Below, in pieces: positions 25,351 through 34,336 of a DNA stretch of 64,000 bases (its first letter is position 1; each line of letters opens with the position of its first letter). Position numbers and translations under genes: made by a program. Source of the DNA: an uncultured Pseudomonadota bacterium (GTDB lineage Bacteria > Pseudomonadota > Gammaproteobacteria > Steroidobacterales > Steroidobacteraceae); assembly GCA_902826635.1 (NCBI GenBank), contig CADEFQ010000002.1, positions 44,217 to 108,216 of the forward strand. Reading direction: 5' to 3'. Under the pieces are notes generated by a model. The model had not been told where the DNA came from. It worked only from the letters and a program-made list of their open reading frames with translations, and did no database searches.

Positions 25351-26415
25351 TCAACGCGTGCGCACGATCAGCATAACGGCCACGAACGCGAGACAAAGCG
25401 TCGGCACCCACGCGAGCAGCATCGGCGGCGCGTCGAACACGATTGCCCCGCTCTCGAGCATCCGTTGCATCAGGAAGTACACGATGCCGATGATGACACC
25501 GATCATCGTGCGCGCCCCGGTGCCCGATGAGCGCAGCGGGCCGAACACGAACGGCACCGCGAGCAGCACCGCGAACACGATCGCGACCGTGCGCGCGATG
25601 CGCGACCAGAACGCAAATTCGAACGGTCGCGCATCGAGCCCGTTGCCGGCGAGCCCCCGCATCACGCGCCAGAGCGATCGCAGCTCGATATCCTTCGGGT
25701 CGCTGATGGCGAGCCCAAGGAAGCTGCCGCCGATCCCGGAGGGCAGCACGCGCGTCGCGGCGCGGCGGCCATTGACGTAGTCGCCCGAGAAACGCGACTC
25801 GGCATAGCCTTCGAGTTGCCACGCGTCGTTGCTCCCGGCGCGCGCCCGGGTCGCGCGCCCCATCGCGGCCAGCTGATGGTCCCGCGTCAGCTCGAACACC
25901 AGCATGCCGCCGAACTCCGCGGCGCCGGATTGCTGATCGACGTTCAGGATCACGTCTCCGTCGCGCACCCACGCGCCGCCGCGCCCGGCGAAGCTGATGT
26001 TCTGGAACTTGCTGAACGCCTTCGTCTGGCGCGCGAGTTTCTGCATCGGTGGCGCGAGGTATTCGCCGATGCCCACCGCGACCACCATCAGCGCCAGTCC
26101 CGCGATCGACGCCGACAGCGCGACGCGCCGGATCGACACGCCGGATGCCCGCATCACGGTGAGTTCGCTGCCGCGCGCGAGCGAGCCGAGGCCGACGAGT
26201 GCGCCGATGAGCGCGGCAACGGGCAGCATCTCGAATATCTGCTGCGGCAGGCCGAGCAGGACATACTGCATGGCGTCGGTGGCGTGGTAGGTGCCGACAC
26301 CGATGTCATCCTGCTGCTGGATGAACATGAAGAGCGCACCCAGCGCGAGCAGCACGGCGAGCACGAGAGCAACCGCCCCGAAGATCGTGCGCAGGATATA
26401 GCGATCGAGGATCAT
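25351..26415 (-). CDS. lptG: LPS export permease LptG
   Basis: LptG and LptF form the membrane part of the LptB2FG transporter that extracts lipopolysaccharide from the inner membrane. The 354-residue protein opens with ILDRYILRTIFGAV and has three N-terminal membrane helices, a periplasmic beta-jellyroll (about 130-260) and three C-terminal helices. SELTVMRASGVSIRRV is the coupling helix that contacts LptB. It follows lptF by ten bases. lptB is not in the window, as is usual. Confidence 0.95.
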   Translation of the reverse strand: MILDRYILRTIFGAVALVLAVLLALGALFMFIQQQDDIGVGTYHATDAMQYVLLGLPQQIFEMLPVAALIGALVGLGSLARGSELTVMRASGVSIRRVALSASIAGLALMVVAVGIGEYLAPPMQKLARQTKAFSKFQNISFAGRGGAWVRDGDVILNVDQQSGAAEFGGMLVFELTRDHQLAAMGRATRARAGSNDAWQLEGYAESRFSGDYVNGRRAATRVLPSGIGGSFLGLAISDPKDIELRSLWRVMRGLAGNGLDARPFEFAFWSRIARTVAIVFAVLLAVPFVFGPLRSSGTGARTMIGVIIGIVYFLMQRMLESGAIVFDAPPMLLAWVPTLCLAFVAVMLIVRTR

Positions 26416-26425
26416 GGCCGCGCCT

Positions 26426-27505
26426 TCAACCCCGATACCGCAGGCGCGCGGTCACGCGCGGCACCGCCATCACGATCATCCCGATCGCGACCAGCACGAC
26501 GTGTACCCACCAGAGCCCGAGCCATTCCGGGAGCACCCCCCGCTCGATCCAGACGCGACCCGCCGAGGCCAGGTTCGAATACAGGAAGTAGATCAGGACA
26601 GCGAGCCAGACACGCGCGTAGCGGCCCTGGCGCGGCCGCAAGCGGCTGAGCGGAACCGCGAGCAGCGTCAGCGTGATTGCCATCAGGGGCAGCGCGACGC
26701 GCCAGTGCAGTTCCGCACGCTCGGCGAGCTTGCCGCTCGACCACAGGCGCTTCGTCGGCACGGCCTCGACGCGCTGGCGGCCCGGCGCAACATCCGGCAG
26801 GCGCACCGGCACGACCTGTTCGGCGAAGCGCACGATCCGAAACCGCGACGTGCCCGGAATCCCCTCGTAGCGCTCCCCGTCGAACAGCGTGATCGTGTGC
26901 AGCATGCCGTCGGCCGAAATGTCGTGGCGCGCGCGTTGTGCGAGCGCGACTTCGAGGACCTCGCCTCGCGTGCGCTCAATGAAGACCCGCTCGAGCGTGC
27001 CGTCGGGCGCAGCGCGTTCCGCGTAGATGACGACCCCACCCCCCCCAAAGCTGCGGAAATGCCCCGGCACGACCGGCGAGAACTGGCCGGAACGCAGCGC
27101 TTCGCTGCGTAGCGCATAGGCATGCGCCGACGCCTGCGGCGCGAGATCGAGCGTCAGCCAGGCAAGCAGCGCCGTGACGACGAGCGCGAGCCCGGTGATC
27201 GGCACGTAGATGCGGCCGAGGCCGACGCCACAGGCCTGGGCGGCGGTCATCTCGCTTTCGTGGTAAAGCCTGCCGAGCGCGAGCACGACGCCGAGCAGCA
27301 GCCCGATCGGCACGACGATCGGCAGGTTCTGCACGGTCGACAGCCCGATCAGCGTGAGGACGGCGGAACGCGGGTACTGGTTGTCGGCCGCGCGCTCGAG
27401 CACCGCCGCCACCTGGTTCGTGAGCAGGATGATCAGCAGGACGCTCGTGACCGCAAGCCACGACAGCACGACTTCCCGCAGGATATAGCGATCGAGACGC
27501 CGCAA
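26426..27505 (-). CDS. lptF: LPS export permease LptF
   Basis: Partner of LptG in lipopolysaccharide export. The 359-residue protein begins RRLDRYILREVVLSW, with the coupling segment ESEMTAAQACGVGLGRIYV. It has the six-helix layout with a periplasmic domain (about 130-265) shared by the family. The start codon is TTG (27505); GGCGGG lies just upstream and no ATG or GTG is available nearby in frame. It is divergent from pepA, the arrangement seen in E. coli and Pseudomonas. Confidence 0.95.
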   Translation of the reverse strand: MRRLDRYILREVVLSWLAVTSVLLIILLTNQVAAVLERAADNQYPRSAVLTLIGLSTVQNLPIVVPIGLLLGVVLALGRLYHESEMTAAQACGVGLGRIYVPITGLALVVTALLAWLTLDLAPQASAHAYALRSEALRSGQFSPVVPGHFRSFGGGGVVIYAERAAPDGTLERVFIERTRGEVLEVALAQRARHDISADGMLHTITLFDGERYEGIPGTSRFRIVRFAEQVVPVRLPDVAPGRQRVEAVPTKRLWSSGKLAERAELHWRVALPLMAITLTLLAVPLSRLRPRQGRYARVWLAVLIYFLYSNLASAGRVWIERGVLPEWLGLWWVHVVLVAIGMIVMAVPRVTARLRYRG

Positions 27506-27551
27506 AGCCCGCCTTACACGACTTCGGTTACACTAGACCAATCGCCTTCGC

Positions 27552-27597
27552 ACCCATTTGCAAGACCAGAAACGATGCCAAATCGCACGAAATGGGT
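27552..27597. repeat. Inverted repeat in the lptF/pepA intergenic region
   Basis: ACCCATTT (27552-27559) and AAATGGGT (27590-27597) are exact inverted repeats 30 bases apart, in the middle of the 185-base divergent region. They could be an operator for one or both operons. No matching regulator is identified. Confidence 0.4.
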
Positions 27598-27642
27598 TGG
27601 GACGGCGGACCGGGCCTAAGGTAAATCAGACCGCTTCACGCC

Positions 27643-27676
27643 ACAACGGCGCGTGCAGCGCGGCGACAGCCGTTGT
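27643..27676 (+). promoter_or_regulatory. Stem-loop in the pepA leader
   Basis: ACAACGGC (27643-27650) pairs exactly with GCCGTTGT (27669-27676) around an 18-base loop. The stem ends just before the GGGAG ribosome site of pepA (27678-27682). It may influence translation or mRNA stability. Confidence 0.5.
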
Positions 27677-27690
27677 CGGGAGACCCAACA

Positions 27691-29187
27691 ATGCGTTTCG
27701 AGGTTTGGACCAGGGAAATCAGCCGGCTCAACGTCGACTGTCTCGTCGCAGGCGTATTCGAGGGCGGCGAGCTGCCGGACGAGACACGCCAGATCGACAA
27801 GGCCAGCGGCGGTCGGATCGCGGCGCTGACCCAGCGCGGCGATTTTGCGGCCCGCAACGGCGACACGCTGCTCGTCACCGACCTGCCGGGCCTGCGCGCC
27901 AAGCGCGTGCTGCTGGTCGGCCAGGGTGCGCGCGCAAGCCTCAGCCGCAAACTCTGGCGCCGTTCGGTCTTCGCCGCGGTGTCCGCGATCGCCCGCACCC
28001 GCATCGGCAGCGCTGCGTTCGCGCTCGCGCGCCCGGCCTCGAGCGATCTCGACGACTACTGGCTCGCGCGCGCCACGGCGGAAATCACCGCCGCCGCGCT
28101 CTACCGCGTCAACGACCTGAAAAGCGGCAAGAAGCCGCGTCCGGCCGCACTCGCGCGCGTGCTCGCCGGCCCGGTCAGCGCGAGCGGCGCCGCCGCCGCC
28201 CGGCGCGGCTTCACCCACGGTGCGGCCGTCGGGGTTGGCATCCACGCCCTGCGCAATCTCGCGAACCTGCCGTCGAACGTCTGCACGCCGAGCTATCTCG
28301 CGAACGCCGCGCGCGGCCTCGCCAAACGCCACCCGAAATCGATGCGCGTGCGGGTGCTCGATGAGCGCGCGATCCGGCGCGAACGCATGGGTTGCTTCCT
28401 CGCGGTCACGCAGGGGAGCGAGGAGCCGCCACGCTTCATCGTGCTCGAACACCGGGGCGGCAAGGCCGGCAGCGCACCGGTGGTGCTCGTCGGCAAGGGC
28501 ATCACCTTCGACACCGGCGGCATCTCGCTGAAAGACCCGCCGGCGATGGACGAAATGAAGTTCGACATGAGCGGCGCCGCGACGGTGATCGCGGCGCTCA
28601 CGGTCGTGAGCGAACTCGACCTGCCGCTCAATGTCGTCGGCCTCGTGCCGACCTGCGAGAACATGCCGAGCGGGCGGGCGATCAAACCGGGCGACATCGT
28701 CACGAGCGCCTCGGGCCAGACCGTCGAGATCCTGAACACCGACGCCGAGGGTCGACTGATCCTGTGCGACGCCCTGCACTACGCGCGGCGCTTCAAACCC
28801 GCCGCCGTCGTCGACATCGCGACGCTCACGGGCGCGTGTGTCGTCGCGCTCGGGGCGCACCACAGCGGAGTCATGGCGAACGATGACTCGCTCGCGCACG
28901 AACTCGTCGAGAGCGGCCGCCGTTCGGACGACCGGGCCTGGCAGCTGCCGCTCACCGACGACTATGCCGATCAGCTGAAGAGCAACTTCGCCGACATGGC
29001 AAACGTCGCCGGCCGCGACGGCGGCGCGATCACCGCGGGCGCCTTCCTCGGCAAGTACACCAAGGGCATGAAGTGGGCCCACATGGACATCGCCGGGACC
29101 GCCTACCTCTCGGGCGCCCAGAAGGGCAGCACCGGCCGGCCGATCAGCCTGCTGTCCGAGTTCCTGATCCAGCGCGCCGCACGCTGA
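27691..29187 (+). CDS. pepA: Leucyl aminopeptidase PepA
   Basis: A cytoplasmic M17 two-metal aminopeptidase; in E. coli it also binds DNA in Xer recombination and carAB control. The start at 27691 follows GGGAG and gives 498 residues. The catalytic domain shows VLVGKGITFDTGGISLK (metal-binding Lys and Asp), FDMSGAATVI and the M17 signature NTDAEGRLIL. KGMKWAHMDIAGTAYL and GSTGRPISLL close the protein. It is followed by holC and valS in the standard pepA-holC-valS order. Confidence 0.97.
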   Translation: MRFEVWTREISRLNVDCLVAGVFEGGELPDETRQIDKASGGRIAALTQRGDFAARNGDTLLVTDLPGLRAKRVLLVGQGARASLSRKLWRRSVFAAVSAIARTRIGSAAFALARPASSDLDDYWLARATAEITAAALYRVNDLKSGKKPRPAALARVLAGPVSASGAAAARRGFTHGAAVGVGIHALRNLANLPSNVCTPSYLANAARGLAKRHPKSMRVRVLDERAIRRERMGCFLAVTQGSEEPPRFIVLEHRGGKAGSAPVVLVGKGITFDTGGISLKDPPAMDEMKFDMSGAATVIAALTVVSELDLPLNVVGLVPTCENMPSGRAIKPGDIVTSASGQTVEILNTDAEGRLILCDALHYARRFKPAAVVDIATLTGACVVALGAHHSGVMANDDSLAHELVESGRRSDDRAWQLPLTDDYADQLKSNFADMANVAGRDGGAITAGAFLGKYTKGMKWAHMDIAGTAYLSGAQKGSTGRPISLLSEFLIQRAAR

Positions 29188-29194
29188 GCCGGCG

Positions 29195-29638
29195 GTGCCG
29201 CAGGTTGATTTCTATGTCACCGAGGCCGCCGAAGCCGACGCGCGCCTGCGGCTTGCCTGCCGGGTCACCGAGAAAGCGTATCTCGCAGGGTTGAGCGTGC
29301 TCGTGTGGTGCCGCGCCGAAGGCGAGCTCGCGCGCTTCGACGAACTCCTGTGGACATTCGCGGACGGCAGTTTCGTGCCGCACGAGTCAGTCGCGCCCGA
29401 GGGCGGGCCCACCGGCGCGCCTGTGGCCCTTTCCGGCGGAATCGAGCCGTCGAGCCTCCCGGACATCGTCGTGAACCTCGACGCCGAAGTCCCCGGGATT
29501 GCGCTTCGCGTCGCGCGCGTCGCGGAATTCATCGATGGCGAGGAGAACCGCCGCGCCGAGGGGCGCGCGCGCTTCCGCCGGTATCGTGAACAGGGCCTCG
29601 TTCCGATCACCCATCAGGTCGGCGCCGCCCCGCTATAA
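29195..29638 (+). CDS. holC: DNA polymerase III chi subunit HolC
   Basis: HolC (chi) links the polymerase III clamp loader to single-strand-binding protein. The 147-residue protein begins at a GTG (29195) and shows the chi signatures [41 protein letters not shown] and FVPHESV. The C-terminal half has [30 protein letters not shown]. It lies eight bases after pepA and nine before valS. Identity rests on both the domain and the conserved position. Confidence 0.92.
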   Translation: MPQVDFYVTEAAEADARLRLACRVTEKAYLAGLSVLVWCRAEGELARFDELLWTFADGSFVPHESVAPEGGPTGAPVALSGGIEPSSLPDIVVNLDAEVPGIALRVARVAEFIDGEENRRAEGRARFRRYREQGLVPITHQVGAAPL

Positions 29639-29646
29639 TTTGGCGG
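29634..29646 (+). promoter_or_regulatory. Candidate -10 box for a leaderless valS transcript
   Basis: TATAAT (29634-29639) overlaps the holC stop codon and ends seven bases before the valS ATG. It could start an internal, leaderless valS message. A coincidence from the TAA stop is possible. Confidence 0.4.
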
Positions 29647-32424
29647 ATGGACAAGGTCTTCTCGCCGCGTGACATCGAGCGGCGCCTCTACGCCCACTGG
29701 GAATCGAACGGCTGGTTCGCGCCGAGCGGGCGCGGCGCGCCCTTCTGCATCGTGATTCCGCCGCCGAACGTCACCGGCACGCTGCACATGGGGCACGCAT
29801 TCCAGGACACGATCATGGACACCCTCACGCGCTACCACCGCATGCGCGGCGAGGATGCGCTGTGGCAACCCGGCACGGACCACGCCGGCATCGCGACCCA
29901 GATGGTCGTCGAACGCCAACTTGCCGCCGAGGGCAAGCGTCGCACCGACATGACGCGCGAAGCGTTCGTCGAGCGCGTCTGGCAATGGAAAGAACAATCG
30001 GGCGGCACGATCTCGAACCAGATGCGTCGTCTTGGCGCCTCGGTCGACTGGTCGCGCGATCGTTTCACGATGGACCCGGGCCTCTCGGCCGCCGTGACCC
30101 ATGCGTTCGTGCGCCTGCACGAAGACGGGCTCATCTACCGCGGCAAGCGCCTCGTCAACTGGGATCCGGTCCTCCTGACGGCCGTGTCCGACCTCGAGGT
30201 GCTGTCGGAAGAGGAAGACGGCCAGCTGTGGCACCTGCGCTATCCGCTTGCGGACGGCACGGGCCACGTGATCGTCGCGACCACGCGACCGGAAACGATG
30301 CTCGGCGACACGGCCGTCGCCGTGCACCCGGACGACGCGCGCTACACCGCGCTCGTTGGCCGCGAGATCGAGCTCCCGCTCACCGGGCGGCGCATTCCGA
30401 TCATCGCCGACAGTTTCGTCGACCCGGCTTTCGGCTCCGGTTGCGTCAAGATCACGCCGGCGCATGATTTCAACGACTACGAGGTCGGCGAGCGCCATCA
30501 GCTGCCGAAGATCAACATCTTCACGCGCGAAGCCGCGATCAACGAAAACGCGCCGGAGCGTTTCCGCGGGCTCGACCGCTTCGAGGCACGCAAGCGCGTT
30601 GTAGCGGAACTCGAGGCGGCGGGGCTGATCGAGCGCATCCAGCCGCACAGGCTCATGGTGCCGCGGGGCGATCGGACCCACGCCGTGATCGAGCCCTACC
30701 TCACCGACCAGTGGTACGTCCGGATCGAGCCGCTCGCAAGACCCGCGATCGAGGCGGTCGAACGCGGCGACATCCGCTTCGTCCCTGAGAACTGGTCGAA
30801 AACCTATTTCGAATGGATGCGCAACATCAAGGACTGGTGCGTCAGCCGCCAGCTCTGGTGGGGACATCGCATCCCCGCCTGGTACGACGATGCCGGCCGT
30901 TGCTTCGTCGGGCGCGACGAGGCGGACGTGCGGCGGCGCCACGGCATCGCGGCCGGGGTCATGCTCACGCAGGACTCCGACGTGCTCGACACGTGGTTTT
31001 CCTCGGCGCTGTGGCCGTTCTCGACGCTCGGCTGGCCCGAGCGCACGCCCGCGCTCGCGAAGTTCTACCCGACGAGCGTGCTCGTCACCGGCTTCGACAT
31101 CATCTTCTTCTGGGTCGCGCGCATGGTGATGTTCGGGCTCAAGTTCATGGACGGCAAGCCGCCGTTCCGCGACGTCTACATCCACGGCCTGATTCGCGAC
31201 AGTGAAGGCCAGAAGATGTCGAAGTCGAAGGGCAACGTGCTCGATCCGCTCGACATCGTCGACGGCATCGAACTCGAGGCGCTGGTCGCGAAGCGCACCA
31301 CCGGGCTGATGCAACCGCATCTCGCGCCGGCGATCGAGAAGGCGACGCGCAAGCAGTTTCCGCAGGGCATCGAGGCCTACGGCACCGACGCGCTGCGGTT
31401 CACGTTCGCGGCGCTTGCGACCCAGAGCCGCGACCTGCGCTTCGACCTCGGCCGCGTCTCGGGCTACCGCAATTTCTGCAACAAGCTGTGGAACGCCGCG
31501 CGCTTCGTCACGATGATGATCGATGACGAGGCTGCGCCCGTGGCGGAAGGCCCGGTCGAGCACTCGGTGGTCGATCGCTGGATCCGCTCCCGGCTAGGCC
31601 GAACGATCGAGGCCGTCGACACGGCCTTCGCCGAGTACCGCTTCGACTACGCCGCCACCGCGCTCTATGAGTTCACGTGGTACGAGTTCTGCGACTGGTA
31701 TCTCGAGTTCGCAAAGCCGGTGCTGCAGGGCGATGCCAGCCAGGCCGCGAAGCGTGGCACGCGCCAGACGCTCTTGCAGGTGCTCGAGGCGCTGCTCCGC
31801 GCGCTGCATCCGCTCATGCCCTTCATCACCGAGGAGATCTGGCAGCGGATCGCGCCGCTCGCGGGGCGAGCGGGGCCGAGCGTCATGCTCGCGCCGTGGC
31901 CTGTACGCACCGAGTGGGTAGGGGACGAAGCCGCCGAATCCGAAGTCGCCTGGATGCAGCGCGTGATCCTCGCAGTGCGCCAGATCCGCGGCGAGATGAA
32001 CATCGCGCCGTCGCGACGCCTGCCGGTGCTCGCGCAGCACGGCACGACACGGGACTTTGAACTGCTCGCGCGCCACCGCGTTTACCTCACGCGCCTCGCC
32101 GGCCTCGAAGACGTGCAATCGCTGGCGGCGGGCGAGCGCGCGCCGGCATCCGCGACGGCGCTCGCGGGCGAACTGCAACTGCACGTGCCGATGGCGGGAC
32201 TCATCGACGCCGGCGCCGAAGTCGAGCGTCTGACGAAGCTGATCGCGAAGAACGAAAGTGAGTTGCGCAAGGCCCGCGGCAAGCTCGCGAACGACAGTTT
32301 CGTGCGCAACGCGCCGGCGGAAGTGGTCACGCAGGAGCGCGAACGCATCGCGGCGTTCGAGCGCGACCTCGCGCAACTCGGGCCCCAGCTCGAGCGGGTG
32401 CGCGGCCTCCTGGCGGCGCCATGA
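29647..32424 (+). CDS. valS: Valyl-tRNA synthetase
   Basis: Class I synthetase that charges tRNA-Val. The 925-residue protein has the HIGH-type motif in [15 protein letters not shown]. The editing domain includes [24 protein letters not shown] appears as [16 protein letters not shown]. The anticodon-binding domain comes next, then the C-terminal coiled coil ending [19 protein letters not shown]. Length is close to E. coli ValS (951). Its stop overlaps the moxR start as ATGA, so the MoxR operon may be read from the valS transcript. Confidence 0.98.
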   Translation: MDKVFSPRDIERRLYAHWESNGWFAPSGRGAPFCIVIPPPNVTGTLHMGHAFQDTIMDTLTRYHRMRGEDALWQPGTDHAGIATQMVVERQLAAEGKRRTDMTREAFVERVWQWKEQSGGTISNQMRRLGASVDWSRDRFTMDPGLSAAVTHAFVRLHEDGLIYRGKRLVNWDPVLLTAVSDLEVLSEEEDGQLWHLRYPLADGTGHVIVATTRPETMLGDTAVAVHPDDARYTALVGREIELPLTGRRIPIIADSFVDPAFGSGCVKITPAHDFNDYEVGERHQLPKINIFTREAAINENAPERFRGLDRFEARKRVVAELEAAGLIERIQPHRLMVPRGDRTHAVIEPYLTDQWYVRIEPLARPAIEAVERGDIRFVPENWSKTYFEWMRNIKDWCVSRQLWWGHRIPAWYDDAGRCFVGRDEADVRRRHGIAAGVMLTQDSDVLDTWFSSALWPFSTLGWPERTPALAKFYPTSVLVTGFDIIFFWVARMVMFGLKFMDGKPPFRDVYIHGLIRDSEGQKMSKSKGNVLDPLDIVDGIELEALVAKRTTGLMQPHLAPAIEKATRKQFPQGIEAYGTDALRFTFAALATQSRDLRFDLGRVSGYRNFCNKLWNAARFVTMMIDDEAAPVAEGPVEHSVVDRWIRSRLGRTIEAVDTAFAEYRFDYAATALYEFTWYEFCDWYLEFAKPVLQGDASQAAKRGTRQTLLQVLEALLRALHPLMPFITEEIWQRIAPLAGRAGPSVMLAPWPVRTEWVGDEAAESEVAWMQRVILAVRQIRGEMNIAPSRRLPVLAQHGTTRDFELLARHRVYLTRLAGLEDVQSLAAGERAPASATALAGELQLHVPMAGLIDAGAEVERLTKLIAKNESELRKARGKLANDSFVRNAPAEVVTQERERIAAFERDLAQLGPQLERVRGLLAAP

Positions 32425-33341
32425 GCGAACGGCTGCAGCAGGCGATCGCGACGCTCGAGACGATCATCCTCGGCAAGCCCGGCCAACTGCGCCTCGCCGT
32501 GGCCTGCCTCCTCGCCCGCGGCCATCTGCTCATCGAGGACGTGCCCGGCGTCGGCAAGACCACGCTTGCGCATGCGCTCGCCCAGGTCTTCGGCCTCGCG
32601 TGGCAACGCGTCCAGTTCACGAGCGACCTGCTGCCGGCCGACGTCATCGGCGTCTCGGTGTTCGACCGCAACACGCAACAGTTCCATTTTCGCAAGGGCC
32701 CGCTCTTCACCCAGCTGCTCCTCGCCGACGAAGTGAACCGCGCGAGCCCGAAGGCCCAAAGCGCGCTGCTCGAGGCGATGGAAGAGCGCCAGGTCAGCAC
32801 CGATGTCACGACCTATCGGCTCCCGGATCCGTTTTTTGTCGTCGCGACCCAGAATCCGCACGAGCAGGCCGGCACCTATGCGTTGCCGGAATCGCAGCTC
32901 GACCGCTTCCTGATGCGCATCCGGCTCGGATATCCCGATGCGTCGCACGAGCGTGACCTGCTGCGCGAAGGCGAGCGGCGCGACCTGCTGCCGCAGCTCG
33001 CGCCGGTGCTCGACGCCGAGCGAGTGCTCGCGATGCAAGCGGCCGTGCGCGGCATCCACGTGTCCGACGCACTGCTCGATTACCTGCAGATGCTGATCGC
33101 GCACACGCGCGCCCACGCCGACATTCGCATCGGACTTTCGCCGCGCGCCGGCCAGGGCCTGCTGCGCGCCGCACAGGCCTGGGCCGCGATCGCCGGACGC
33201 CACGCGGTCCTGCCCGACGATGTGCAGGCCGTGTTCAGTGCCGTCGCCGGCCATCGGCTCGAGCGTCGCGACGCCCTCGATGCGGCGGACGGCCTGCGGC
33301 TCGCAGACCGCGTGGTGGAAGCGGTGCCGGTGCCCGCCTAG
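32421..33341 (+). CDS. MoxR family AAA+ ATPase
   Basis: A 306-residue AAA+ ATPase of the MoxR family, thought to act as a chaperone for assembly of specific complexes. Walker A is [15 protein letters not shown], Walker [25 protein letters not shown], sensor [25 protein letters not shown], and the lid domain contains [18 protein letters not shown]. It begins on the valS stop and heads a DUF58-transglutaminase-MtfA run. MoxR-DUF58-TgpA clusters are widespread; their client is usually not known. Confidence 0.93.
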   Translation: MSERLQQAIATLETIILGKPGQLRLAVACLLARGHLLIEDVPGVGKTTLAHALAQVFGLAWQRVQFTSDLLPADVIGVSVFDRNTQQFHFRKGPLFTQLLLADEVNRASPKAQSALLEAMEERQVSTDVTTYRLPDPFFVVATQNPHEQAGTYALPESQLDRFLMRIRLGYPDASHERDLLREGERRDLLPQLAPVLDAERVLAMQAAVRGIHVSDALLDYLQMLIAHTRAHADIRIGLSPRAGQGLLRAAQAWAAIAGRHAVLPDDVQAVFSAVAGHRLERRDALDAADGLRLADRVVEAVPVPA

Positions 33342-33358
33342 GGCCGGCCTGCCTTGCC

Positions 33359-34336
33359 GTGGGTATCGCCGCGCGCCTGCATCGCACGCTGACCTCACGC
33401 TTCGCCGCGTGGGTGCGGCGCCGACAGGGCGGCGATTCACTCCCGGTCGATCTGCATCGCCGGCGCCTCTACATCCTGCCGACCCGTGCCGGAGCCGGCT
33501 TTGCGCTGCTGCTCCTCGGCATGCTGGTCGCGGGACTCAACTACGCGAACAGTGTCGCGCTGCTGCTCACCTTCATGCTCGGCGGGCTGGCGCTCGCGGC
33601 GATGCACCTGTGCCATGGCAACCTGCTCGACACCCGCATCGTCGGCGCGCGCGTCGAACCCAGCTTCGCGGGTGAATCCGGCCGGCTCGAAATCGTCCTC
33701 GATGCCGGCGCGTCCGCGCGCTACGAGTGGCGCATCAGTGTGCACGGCGCGCAGGGCGAGAGCCTGAGCGCACCCGTGCAGGCAAGAACCGCAGAACGCG
33801 CGGTCGCGCACCTGCCCGTGCCGGCGCCGACGCGCGGCGTCTACAGCGTGGGTCGCGTGCGCGTCTCGACGGTCTGGCCCTTCGGCCTCTTTCGCGCGTG
33901 GACGTGGTTGCACCTGCCGCTCGACCTCATCGTGTATCCGGCCGCGCGCGGCGTTCGACCCGCGAGCAGCGCCGCCGGGCGACAGCCGGGCGAGCAGGAA
34001 CGCGCGGATGCCGGCGATGACGAATGGCGCGGCCTGCGCGGCTTTCGCGACGGCGACTCGCCGCGCCGAATCGCCTGGAAGGCCTATGCCCGCGGCGGTC
34101 CACTGCTCGTCGGCGACTATGCGGCGGAGGGCAGCGAACGCCACGAATTCGACTTCGAGCTCCTCGCGCCTCTCGCCCTCGAGGCGCGGCTCGAGCAACT
34201 GTGCCGCTGGATCGTCGATGCCGAACAGCGCGGCGAGTCCTATTCGCTGCGCCTGCCACGGGAATACCTGCCGGCGGACAGCGGCGCCCTGCATCGCCAT
34301 CATTGTCTCGCCGCGCTGGCGCGCGTGCGCGCATGA
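33359..34336 (+). CDS. DUF58 domain membrane protein
   Basis: A 325-residue protein starting at a GTG (33359). Two membrane helices at about 43-62 and 65-82 (FALLLLGMLVAGLNYANSVA) are followed by a beta-rich region. A DUF58 core with the signature LRGFRDGDSPRRIAWKAYARGG, a vWA-like fold, comes next. DUF58 proteins occur with MoxR ATPases and are candidate clients. Its stop overlaps the transglutaminase start as ATGA. Confidence 0.92.
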   Translation: MGIAARLHRTLTSRFAAWVRRRQGGDSLPVDLHRRRLYILPTRAGAGFALLLLGMLVAGLNYANSVALLLTFMLGGLALAAMHLCHGNLLDTRIVGARVEPSFAGESGRLEIVLDAGASARYEWRISVHGAQGESLSAPVQARTAERAVAHLPVPAPTRGVYSVGRVRVSTVWPFGLFRAWTWLHLPLDLIVYPAARGVRPASSAAGRQPGEQERADAGDDEWRGLRGFRDGDSPRRIAWKAYARGGPLLVGDYAAEGSERHEFDFELLAPLALEARLEQLCRWIVDAEQRGESYSLRLPREYLPADSGALHRHHCLAALARVRA

